Below are positions 53,423 through 64,000 of a stretch of DNA of 64,000 nucleotides, one piece after another (position 1 is the stretch's first letter; each line of letters starts with the position of its first letter). A program made the position numbers and the translations under genes. The stretch spans positions 23,904,943 through 23,968,942 of the forward strand of contig CM039211.1 of NCBI GenBank assembly GCA_008360975.2, read 5' to 3'. Under the pieces are notes generated by a model that worked only from the letters and a program-made list of their open reading frames with translations, searched no databases and was not told the DNA's origin. Source of the stretch: Lichenostomus cassidix (lineage: Eukaryota; Chordata; Aves; Passeriformes; Meliphagidae).

Positions 53423-55048
53423 TCCAACAGGAATAAAAAGACATAGGGAGAAAGCATCTCATTCCACAAATCCATGAATTTTTCAATAATTAATGCAAAA
53501 AGGTCCATTTATAATGCTACATGTTACTCGGATAAACTACATCTTGCAACATAATGCACCTACCAACACAACTCTCCCTGGATACAGTCGAAAGAAGGCA
53601 GTATTCAGCACTTGAGAATGTGGCCCCCATTTCCCTGTGTTTATGTGAAATGAAACTGGTGTGTACCTGAACATTAGGTTTTCATAATGTATTTTACAGA
53701 CTACTTATAAATGCTTATAATGCTGAGACCAAAGTAGACTTGCTGCTTCTGAGCATGACCTGACACACACATCCTTCAATCTTCCCAAGCTGTTTCTTTC
53801 TCCTGGTAATCTCAATTTTGATTGCAGGTTGAAAAGGTGAAATAACATGTGCTGCAGCTGACACAGCTCTTGCAAAGTGTTTGTTTTATGGCAGTACCTC
53901 TTATTTTGGCTGAGCTGGTTGTCTTTTTCCAGCTCACTTAGGAGCCTCATGAGGCCAGGGACTCCAAAGAGACAATACAGGAAATTGCATGGATCACTTT
54001 ATTGTTCTGAGCTGTTTGTTTAGTTATGTGGGGCTTTCGTTATCTCTCACATTCCAGAGAAGCCTTTCTTTGAGGACTGCGTGGATACTAGTTATCAAAT
54101 AGGTGAAGTTAATCTGTCTGTTCTGCTCTATCTTTTGCCTGAAATACATCTGAAAGAGTCAAGACAAGATGAAGCAATTGCACTCCGTGTTAGAAGACCC
54201 ATACATATTTGTTCAAGCTGAATTTAAAAAGGCAATGAACCAGAAAATTTATAACATTTTTGTTGATAGGGTGGAGTCAATTTAGTTGGATGAATATAGG
54301 ATTGGATTGCTTGCAACATACATTGCAGACAACATTCCTGAATGAATGAGAGAAGAAGTGAGCTTGAGCTCCACAAGAACAATCTCAGATTTTTATTTTT
54401 ACTTCAAGCATAATTTCCACCTGTCTTCTGTTGTTGTGGTCAAGGTGGAGGTCCAATCCAAATGAAGGAAAACCAGAGCCCACTGTGTGCTGTTGTGACA
54501 GTATTCTTGCACTCTATGAATTTCAAGTCCATGTATATGTTGTGGGGAAAAATTAAAAATAATCCTTTCAGCTTTCTCTTATAGCTACAGAGAGAAAAAC
54601 AGAATAAATAGCATTGTGTTCCTATTCGAGCCTGTCATGTTGCCAGATCAGTAACGTTAGATGCCTCTTCTCCTGCCTCACCTCAAAGTCAAACCAAACA
54701 AAAGAACAGAAATATCATGATATATGGGAAATAACTCATGCTTCTGTGAACACGATGATTGAGAATGCAACTATAAAATGAAAAAATGTAGAGAATTGAG
54801 AATTATCACTGCTCATAATTCAAGGGTTAGAGGCAAGAGACTTGAAATGAGAAGCAGCCAATTTAAACTAGCAAAAATATGTTCTTCCCCCTTTTTTGAC
54901 CTCTTCTCTGCTATACACACTACAGAAGTTAGATTGAAAATCACTAGGATGGAATATAGCAGAGGACAGTGATGTGAATGGGTTAAAACAGGTTCAATAG
55001 ATTCAAGGAAGAGAAAAATGTGTGCATTTATTGTAGTCAGTACTTCAA

Positions 55049-55076
55049 GAAGAAGAAGAAGAAGAGGAGGAGGAAA
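55049..55076. repeat. (AAG)n/(AGG)n microsatellite
   Basis: Six or so AAG units run into AGG units. The poly-serine open frame on the other strand is produced by this repeat. Confidence 0.88.
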
Positions 55077-58000
55077 ACAAGGATGATTTAACTTGTCCTG
55101 TTGTAAAGTTTTCTTCAATTGCCATTAGCAACTGTTGTTGGAAACAATTGCTGCTCAAAGCAGCATTTGGCCTCATGTAGCATAGCAGTTTTTGCTTATT
55201 TTGGAAATGCATTTTGGGGCTGGTCACTCAATGTCTTTTCAAAATCTTTTGCTGGCTTTTACAAGAACACACTGAAACCCTTTGCTTAAGTGGCCAACAG
55301 GCTGTTCTAAAAAAATCAAATTCTCAGCAAAGAGAACAGCACACACAGAAGTTATGGACTCAGCTAAAGCCAGTTTACTCTAGGAATGCAGAGAAAAAAA
55401 CCACTTCTCTGCTGTTTACATAACTAGAATGTTTCCCCACTTGTAAGCAGGTCAATAGTTTTAGCACTGGCTCTTCAACAGGGCCAGGATGGAAAGTATT
55501 GTTTCATTCAGGTGCCTCAAAGCACAACAAATGTGATAGAGCCGCCTTACGGTTTATCATGCAACAAGCCATTTACTAGTACAGCAGAACATGTTCTGTT
55601 GTAAGCAGTATCTGTCTTGTCACCACAGGCGCTGAGTTCTGAGTGTGTTTGTGCATCCTGCTAACCTGGACAAAGTCAGCAAGAACAGAGCACAGTGCAT
55701 ATCTGAGAGCTGAAAGTCTGTTTCCCACCCATCTTAAAGACCAACAGGGAGGGAAAAGCTCACTCCCAGGGGTGTTGTTTAAACATAACAATTGTTAGGT
55801 CAGAGCCTTGGAACAGCAGAGACACCTGGAGATACCAGCCAGGGATGGGATAGCATGAGAGGCCTGTACAGACAGCAGAAGAGGTTTGGAAATGACAGTG
55901 GAAGAACCCCACCCAAATTCTAAAAATAATGCAGAACAAGACTCACTCTACAAACATATGAAAAGTTTGTGCAGACTTTATACAAGTTCATGGTAACTTG
56001 AAATTGTCATTCTACATATTTTCAGGGCTATTTCTTAATCTCTTTCCCTTTGTTCCTTGCTTGATTAAAAAAAAAAATTCTTAAAGAGGCTTTCTGTTCA
56101 AGTGAGTAGCAATGAAAAGAAGATATTCAGCATCCATTTTAAAGAGACAAATTCATATATATGCAGTCCAGGGAATATTTCTGTTATGGTGACTCTCATT
56201 CATGCTACTGCTTGCATCTGATAAGATGATGCACATATTTAGAGTGTAGATTCCTACTGAAAGCTAGGCTGGATCACAGCCATGATATCTGGCTTAGAGC
56301 ATTTGAGGTACAGAGAACAAACAGATTTTCACCATTCTACTTTCAGTTAAATCATAAAGTGCCTTTGCATAGAATTAGCTCTTTCTGTCAAACTGACAAG
56401 GATTTTTTAGACAAAGCATTAGCAGTGCAAAGGCAGAAGATGGCTGTGTTAAATCCTCTAGATTTCTAAGACCATGACATAGTTAATCCTCACTGTTTCT
56501 GGCTTAGTATGTTGGTTTTCGAAGTTTCCTTGTTCGTTTCTCTTCAGTAAAGGAGCTGGGCAGGTAGGGAAGAGAGAGCACAGTGACAATATTGTGCCTC
56601 CTGTGAGGATCAAGTGGAGAGAGGCTGGCACAAAGCTTTTTTCTCTAGTAATTTGTCCTCATATGGACCTCTGTCCCGCAAAAAGTGCATGAGGGGATAA
56701 AAAAGCAGTGGTGGTTGCCTAGTCTCCCACAGGGGAGACCAAGGGCTTCCTGAGCACTACTTTGGCTGTTCATGTGGAAACATCTGAGATCACTTAACAT
56801 GCTAATTTTCTCCTCTTATGCTTAGGTCTAAAAATACTATTTATGCTTCCCATTTGTCAACAATTTATCCAGGAAAGGGTAGCTCAAAGAAAATGGTTCA
56901 CTTTCACTTGAGTTCTTCACTTTTTGCAGCTCTGTGAATTGAAGCACCAAAGTCATGTATTTCGGTCAAGATCATGAAAAATTTGTATGTCATCAAGTAT
57001 TGCCATCCAAAAATCTTCACATCTATAACTAGACCTTGGAAGCTACAGCACTGACCATGTGAGTTGGTCAAATATGGATCTAACTCTTTTGAAGTACCTG
57101 GAAAACCAAGGAAAAATCAGGCATCTTAACTTAGAAGCAAACACAGTTAACTTTGATGTGTTGAAAAAAGAAGAGAGGAAACAAAAGCCACAGCCTGTGT
57201 TTCAGGGTAAATTTATTTTTTGTGACATAAGTGTAAGAAGAATTCTTTATTTAATCTGTAAGGCCAAATAAATACCACAAATTCATTCTGAATAGGTCAC
57301 TGTAGAAAAGTATGGGTTCACAGGATGAGAAACTGAGGGCTGCTTCTTCTAGAGCCCAGCTACCCTGTGAAGATTGCATTAAAGTCTGCAAAAAATTTTG
57401 TGATCCTGGAAATGAACACAAATAATTTAATCTGGTGTACCATACCCTCATATTTTTCTAGTCTGCTAGTCTAGTTTCATGTGCCCTCCCAAATTCATAT
57501 CTGTTGCTATCTAGGCTTAATTCTCTCAGCCATAAGCTGTGTATGACCTATCTGGGCTGAAATAAGATTCTTGCCTTATTTCTCTTTTGAATTTTCCAGC
57601 AGTGCAAGAACAGTTCCACAGAGAAGAATTTTGTAGAGGAAAGCCTTCTCCATGCTCTAGCCATATAACTGCACTCATGGGAGAGCAGTAGGAGAGACAT
57701 GGGCTAAGATGGAGACTTGGCAAAATGTCTTCTATTTTTCAGCTGTTGTACTGACACAGGATTCCTGATGGAGCCATTGGCAGGCTGTTTCTCACACTCA
57801 GTCTGTGTGTCATTTAGCAAGCAGAGGGGAACAAGTCTCACTTTTCAATCAAGTTCCTTGTGATTAATTCAGACAGATTTGACAGCAAAAAGTAAACAGC
57901 ATTTGGCAAAAGTCACTCTCAATGAGAGTGTCATTAAGAAAGTCACTCACAGAGAACATGCACATACTTCCCTCCCTCTCATTTTTTCCCCAACCACTAC

Positions 58001-61000
58001 AACATGAAAGATGATAATTTAGGTTTGTTTTCCTAAAATTATGATCCCCATTGCTACCACATCACAGATTTACCAGAAGAGTCGTTTCAGCTTCCAGCTA
58101 AATGAGGCAGGATTTTTGGACATCTGCCCTGCTTGATTGCTGCAGATGTATTCTGGACATAGACTATCAAACTCCTATGTTACAATACCCTAGATAATGT
58201 CCCATGCAGAATAAAGGAGGAAGACACAAGAGAACTGGAACTTCAGGCTGACACTGGAAGTCTGCTGCCATCAAGGTGTGAATATCCTGCTAAGTAAGTG
58301 GGTGGTCACCTGGGCACCTCGTCATGTATACAAAATACCTTGCCTAGAATGCCCTTAGTATAAGATCAAGAGGAGGGTTTGGATGTGAATGGATGAGCAG
58401 AAAGAGCACATCAGTTAAATTTGTAGTTAAAACTGAGGATGTATTTCCCCTCTTATAACAGCGATAACCTCTCTTCCCTGAAGGGGCTACAGCATCATCT
58501 AGTGGAAACTGACCAAAACTGTTCAAGTCATGGCTGTATGATCCAGTTGCTGAACGTAAACTAATGCCCACAGCATTTTTTTGTATTTGTCATGGGGCAG
58601 AAAATAGTCCCTTCTTCCTGAGAGAAAAGGTTATCTGGAAAGAACTTGGTCCAGCCAAGCCACACACAGCCTGATGTAATAGCTGCTAGATGAGTATCTC
58701 CACCCAGGCTGGCCCTCTCCTTCTGCAGAGCTGTTCCTAGACACTCCCAAATTAAGCAGGCAAAGGCAGCAGTGAAAAATAACAACATGTCATTGGACCA
58801 ATGATCATTGTGGCTCTCTATTTTCATGCCAATGCATGCGAAGTGTTTCAAGTGCGTTGAATTTCCTCAGAGACACACATGTTTTTCTCTTTTGCTCACT
58901 TTTTTTTTCTTTCTTGAAAAGAACCACTTTGGACCTAGCTGGGAAGCCCTCCAAGACCATCAGTGCCAAAAGAAAACAAGTCTGCCATGTAGAAGAAAGC
59001 ATCTTGGGTCCTGCAAGTACTAACAACTAAGCAGTAACCATGCACAGCTGTGCAAGCTGCATTCTGGAAACTAACATTATAGCAACTGCTTTCATAAAGA
59101 TGGCTCTGAAATATGTAGAAGACAGGATTCTATTTCAGTAAATTTGCTCTTGAAGGTGGAAGGTCAGAGAACAGTAACTGCTCTTGCAATTGCATGAGAA
59201 GAGTGAGTCTAGTCTTTCCACTAAATCTGAGCAGTGAGACAGGCTGTCATGTAAGAGTGTCAACCAAAACTCTTCTGATGCAGATTTCAGTCCCAATTTT
59301 CTGTGCTGTTTTTCAAGAGAATAAAGACAGTAAATAATGTTTACTCTTTCAGGAGGCTAACTTCTCCTGTGGATCAAGAGAACAAGTGCAGGGTGAAGTG
59401 GGTGTCTGTACCAACTTAGCACTGCAAGTCAGCAGCAGTGGCCACAACAAAGCACCCTGCTACCCTCTTGTGATGCTCTAGTGAAACTGCTGCAAGTAAG
59501 AGCAGTTTTCTTAGATGGTCACTAACACAAATGCTATCTTAAAATGTGATCCAAACTGGAAAAAGACCAATTTCTGTGATTGTCCATCTGATTCTATTGG
59601 ACACAGCATACTTGCAATGCCTGGTGAAGATGGATTAAGGCAGAGCTGTGCTTTGCCATATACTTGGCTGGGGGGGAGTTAGGTATTTAAAAGATATTAT
59701 TGCATGTCTTATGATCACTTTTTTTTTGCAGAGATAGATGCAAGAAAGGCTTAAAATTAGGCAGGCTACAAATATTCAATCACTGAAATACTATGGACAG
59801 AATGACATTTGAAGCTGCTCTCGTGCCCAAGGGCTCTGAGCAGAATCTGAGAAACCACCAGTTACTGAGATCATTATTTTCATTACACCCACAAGTGATT
59901 TGAAGTAAGCAGCATAAATGAGGCAAATAAAGTCCATAAACCAAGCAGCTAGTCACTTCTGCCTGCTGGCATAATCTCATGTGTCCTCATAGTTCAAGAG
60001 GCAGGGTGAAGTGGTACACTGCAGAGTAGACAACAAGTGGCATTTTCCCACAAAATCTTTTCCAGAAAGATTAGTCGGCTTTGAGACTGCAGAAAAATAG
60101 ATGGTTTGAAGGAAGAGCTGTCAAACTGTGCCATTTCAACACTTTTAAAATTATGTTTATCCAAAGGAAATCTGAATCCATAAATAGTCAGTTTCATCTA
60201 AGATCAATAATACTTTGTTTCTGTTTTAGCCCTGTATTGCTCTTTTTCAGAAGTTTTGCTCTCCATTTCAGGATGGTAGAAGAATAGACAATTTTGTCAG
60301 TTGAAGAGACGGGAAAATACCTTGTTCTTCTCTTGTCCTCTCTTCTGTCTGCCTGGTTGCAGCACCTGTTACCACTTTCACCACAGCCAAGCCATAGGAA
60401 GTGGCCCTGTATTTGAGGACCTGGTAGATGCATATGCAGAGATATCCATCTGGTGGATTGCTGGTGTCACAATATTTCAGGTGAAGGGACCGAGAATGAT
60501 GCTGAAAGCAGTAATGGCAAAATATAGTTCTGAATGCCTTTGAAGAGCTGATCGAAAATCCATTCAAGCAGATAAGATCTTTTCCCAGTCCCAATTTGGT
60601 GTGACTTCTATTTGCTACTCTTGTTTTTCCCTTGTCAGAGCCTTTATGAGTTGAAACAGCATTTTATAATAACTTTACTTTGATCCCTTCCCTCACAAGT
60701 CATTTGAGATCACATGGGAAAGAATGAGAGACTACAATACCGAGCTGAGGAGAGCACCTCAGAGCTCTGAGAGAGGCCAAACCTGCAGAGTAGCCTCTCC
60801 ACCCAGCTGTGCCCTCCACTCCCTCCACAGAAGGCTTACTTATGGTCAGAGCTGACAGCTTGACATTTGCTTGTTACTCCCTCTGTCACAAAGTCAGCCT
60901 GCCATGCAGATCAAAGGAGCCCACACATGGCAACATTTGCTGTGGGTGGCCGTGCACCCTGCCACAGCCTCTTGCTGTGGGCATCACTAAGGTTTAGCCA

Positions 61001-62399
61001 AGCCAGGAGGGAAAGACAGGGGAAGAGGCTGGCATGGATTTTATGACACGTTGTAAATGTAAAACAGATTGTAAAAAGTGAAATCTCATGTTTTTGAGGG
61101 GAATCTTCCTATCCTCTAAAAGTTCCTGTCCTCTAAAGGCTGCTTACATTTCTCAAAGGCAAAACTCTGCAAATTCTTGTTTTCTAAGGAAAACCCATCC
61201 CAAAATAAGTAAAATGCAGCAGTCCCTGCATGAGCTAAGGCACTACACAGATCTTCCCGGGGACTGCTGAATGGGTCTTTCTTAGAGTAAAGCACTCTTC
61301 CCAGCTCCCGAAAGGCTCATATTGAGAGCAATGCATCCTAAGCATTAACAGAAATTACCACAGGTACAATCTCCAGCCTTTTCTTCTGGTGTAAATACTT
61401 TGAGCTTTCCAGCCATGAAGTTAATTTTAGCAGTGTCCAGCTGGAATGTTCTTTCCAGGGGAAGCAGACAATGTCCTCTGGCTAGTGAAAGAAACAATTA
61501 ACCATTCAATGCAGTATTATCTCTGAGATCACATGCAGACTGTAATAATTTCCCTCACAAGATTTCCACTTGTTTTATTTTTTTTCCTTGGTTCTTTTCT
61601 TTCTTTCTTTTTCTGTTTCAGGAGGCACTGAAATGAACAAGTAGCAGTTGTACTAACCTGTACAACCCCTCTGCCTCATACAGTTTTCCTCCTGCGCCAT
61701 GCCCCCCACAGTAACAAGGGTGTCTCAGAGGGAATATAAGTTGCAGTGTTAACAGGCATCACTAGAGCGATGTGGATGGTAATTACAGCCTGAGCCTCAG
61801 ACTAAGCCTCATACCTAATTATCCACAAAGGTTACCTTGGCTTTAGGCAATACATTCCTGCATGCTTTGATGGTGGGGGATAAACACTGGACCTGCTCTC
61901 CAGCACACTGGCCAGTCACAGTGCATTCACAGAATCAGTTAGATGTTATATGAAAAAGAAAGAAGAGCTGCTGAATCAACACAGAAATTAAAGAATTTGT
62001 TCAAGAGACATTGGTATGATTTTTTAAGGCAAAGGAAAAACTGAGTCTCTAAAGAAAGTCTGTAAGGGACAAAACTTTTCTGTCCAGCAATTCTTTGCAC
62101 GCTGAGATGGCTGCCTTCCTAACATGGCTACCTTCCTCCTGTCTCACGGGTGTAGAAATGCCAGCCCACCTCTAGATGAGCATGTTTCGGCCGTACGTGT
62201 TTTGGAGGAAACTTCCCTGAGGTCAGTGATGGAGGGCAGCCAGGGAAGGGGCAGGGCATCTGCCTGCATAGCAGTTTTCTGGTGTGCATGGGGTACAGTG
62301 ACCCCATGGGGAGGGACTGTAGGCTCCTTGGGCTTTGCTTTTGCCAAGTGCTGCTGTTCAGCCACAAGCTCCATGCATGCACACAGCACCTGTTGTTAC

Positions 62400-62990
62400 A
62401 TGTAGTCTGCATGCATAATATATAACTGTTTTGTGAACAGCTGGTCCACTTTTTACTGCTTGGAAGAGGTGGAAGTTTGCAGCAACGTGGGGTTTTTAGG
62501 ATTCCATGTGCTCCTTTGTCCCTCTGCTTTGTATACCATTGGTTCATTTTGAAATATGCTCTGCTGTACCCTGAAATCTATTGGTGGGTTCCCCCTATGC
62601 CTGTCTTCCCTTCAGACTCCCCGGGACTGGCTCTGGGGGAGACAGTCCCTCCCCTTCCTTTCCCTTTATAAGGTGATGTCCAGATCAGCTCGAGGTCTTC
62701 CATCTCTGGGCTGCTAGGATGTGCTACCTGCCTTGTCTCCCTTCCCCCTTCTCCTTCCCTGCACCCCTTTTCTCCGTTACCCCAAATAAACCTCTCTAGC
62801 AGAACAGAGATGGAGTCCAGTTCTTCCTTCGTCTCACTATATTCCTGCTTGAATTGACGTGGTTTAAAGACTGCTGCCATGCCGCAGAACCTCGGGGGCT
62901 GCCCGCCCAGATCTGGTGGAATTTCACGAGCCAGGGACCCCGGCCCGGGGGGAAGCCGGCCTGTGCAGCCCTTTCAGACTGTGATACATC
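62400..62990 (+). mobile_element. LTR-like unit with TATA and polyadenylation signals
   Basis: An inverted CCAAT motif (CCATTGG, 62538-62544) is followed by a TATA-like CTTTATAAGG (62664-62673). About 120 bases further on, after a pyrimidine-rich stretch, comes AATAAA (62785-62790). A GC-rich segment then resembles a U5 region, up to about 62960. This spacing is that of a U3-R-U5 retroviral LTR, and its GC content differs from the DNA around it. No gag, pol or env frame follows, so it would be a solo or truncated LTR, perhaps gammaretrovirus-like. Terminal TG/CA and target duplications could not be settled. It could instead be a host promoter-like sequence. Confidence 0.45.
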
Positions 62991-63928
62991 AGAAGTTGAT
63001 CACGTAATCTTTGTGGGTGTTAAAAGCATTCCTGTTAGTTGTTTCCCCCACTCCTAGTGACTCCTGCTTTCATGGGAAAAAGGTCTTTCTTCATGGAGCC
63101 CAGAAGAAACAACATGCATGGCTGAGTTGGAGAAGCTCCATGACAAATTATTAATCCCCACAGCCAAACATTGTATCTGCTGTCTTTCTTCTTCACGTCT
63201 TGGATTATTCCCCTTCATTACTTCTTTCACTGAGGCAATAACACAGACCTTGTTAAAACTCCTTGTACAGAGAAGTTGAGATTTTTAGTGACAAAAGGGA
63301 TGATTTGTGGCCTGAATATCACATGTTACTCAGATATCCTTATTCTTGATTTAGCCAGCATTTGGAAATGCTCTCTGACAAGAACAGAACTGATCTTCTA
63401 GGTAAGTATGATCACAGCAGTGGTCTGTGTCAGTGCATGTGTAAGTGCCCCTGCACCAGGGGCCTGGGGAGAAGGACAAGGCTGGGTCACCCTGAGTCAG
63501 CACTCCCCAGACAATTACTTACCTTACCCCTGTCTGAAGACAGTGCAGTGAGTGGTGGAAACAGATCTGAGTCTCACCATCAGTGGCTCTGTGAGAAACT
63601 ATGAATTCCTGAACTGCAGTACTCCAAGTTTTAGAGTCTGTTCAGCCACTTCAGAAAAAGCTTTTTTTTTAAAAAAAAAACTTTATTATTTTCAAGTTTG
63701 ATATCTATTTTCAACCTTGCCTTCTGGAATCAGCCAAAATAATGCAATTTATGTAAAAAATTAGACTACCCTTTGTGGAAATGGCGCTTCTGAATGTGAA
63801 TGTTTCACATGGAACCACAAGATGTCACTATGTTCACAAAGAACAAACTACTAAAATTGGTTTTAAACTGTGCTGAAGGCAGTCTAAGGAATGGTTGCTT
63901 ATTTTCCTCACCGAAGTTAATATTTACA
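62991..63928. other. Intergenic DNA: no genes seen
   Basis: I see no exon or clear repeat apart from a T-run/A-run palindrome at 63662-63680. Confidence 0.6.
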
Positions 63929-64000
63929 CAGAATCACTGATTATGCAGAGTGGGAAAGGAGTCACAAGGATCATCAAGCCCATCTCCGGGCCCTGCTCAG
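63929..64000 (-). mobile_element. CR1 LINE 3' end, running off the right edge
   Basis: It reads 'cacagaatcactg...gtgggaaaggagtcacaaggatcatcaagcccatctccgggccctgctcag'. This is the reverse complement of a CR1 3' terminus, starting with the AGAATCA-type tail followed by the 'aggatcatc.agtccaa.tcc.ggccctgc' segment. The element body continues beyond the window. Confidence 0.8.

Larger units (their letters stand above)
46501..62399. other. Upstream intergenic DNA: no genes seen
   Basis: About 16 kb with no recognisable exon, RNA gene or clear transposon. It contains simple purine tracts (53386-53422, 55049-55076), a T/G-rich stretch (52277-52345) and a short 'CTTTTTTTAAGAGTTT' doublet near 50840-50877. 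Frames up to about 110 codons occur on both strands and look like chance. Confidence 0.6.

Noticed and set aside
55045..55227. Poly-serine protein on the minus strand
   Set aside because: It is produced by the AAG/AGG microsatellite.
61915..61945. CR1 tail-like 'cattcacagaatcagttag'
   Set aside because: Only a few bases match the CR1 terminus and no body follows.
62128..62547. 139-codon minus-strand frame
   Set aside because: It has no recognisable domain. It overlaps open frames on both strands and the edge of the LTR-like unit.
1..64000. tRNA, rRNA, CRISPR, prophage or bacterial operon features
   Set aside because: None was recognised by eye, and the sequence is vertebrate nuclear DNA. 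A tRNA or microRNA search was not possible without tools, so small RNA genes cannot be fully excluded.

Overview
The window looks like a piece of a bird nuclear genome. Two kinds of evidence support this. First, it carries CR1-type LINE tails (about 16.3-16.8 kb, 33.8-34.1 kb and 63.93 kb to the right edge) and an old LTR tail with the layout of avian ERVL-type elements (about 46.3-46.5 kb). Second, the one recognisable gene is a vertebrate extracellular-matrix gene with short exons and long AT-rich introns. Bacterial-style features (operons, ribosome binding sites, CRISPR, insertion sequences) are absent, and most open frames of 60-100 codons are chance frames in non-coding DNA.

The gene is the 5' part of SVEP1 (sushi, von Willebrand factor A, EGF and pentraxin domain protein), on the minus strand. 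Five coding exons are visible, read from right to left: 39053-39571, 27185-27440, 25835-26011, 2310-2468 and 1884-2063. All have GT/AG boundaries, and they join in frame into the first 430 residues plus one base. These residues contain a signal peptide, a complete vWA domain with intact metal-binding (MIDAS) residues, a nine-cysteine EGF-like module, an ephrin-receptor-like cysteine-rich module and the first sushi (CCP) domain. The remaining exons must lie beyond the left edge. A CpG island at about 38.69-40.11 kb covers exon 1 and the promoter.

Layout: 1-1883 is part of intron 5. Exons 5 and 4 are at 1.9-2.5 kb. Intron 3 (23.4 kb) holds a CR1 fragment, several small tandem repeats and a 500-base gap flanked by two copies of the same 1,299-base sequence, which is most likely an assembly false duplication. 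Exons 3 and 2 are at 25.8-27.4 kb. Intron 1 is 11.6 kb and holds an old CR1 fragment. Exon 1 and the CpG island are at 39-40 kb. From 40.1 kb to 64 kb is upstream intergenic DNA with an ERVL-like LTR tail, a second LTR-like unit with TATA and polyadenylation signals (about 62.4-63.0 kb) and a CR1 tail running off the right edge. I found no other coding gene. In human, MUSK lies upstream of SVEP1 in divergent orientation, but none of its exons is recognisable here.

No new biological system is evident. The observations most worth checking are the duplicated sequence around the gap, the repeat and homopolymer in the SVEP1 signal-peptide codons, the open in-frame extension upstream of the chosen start, and the two LTR-like units upstream of the promoter.
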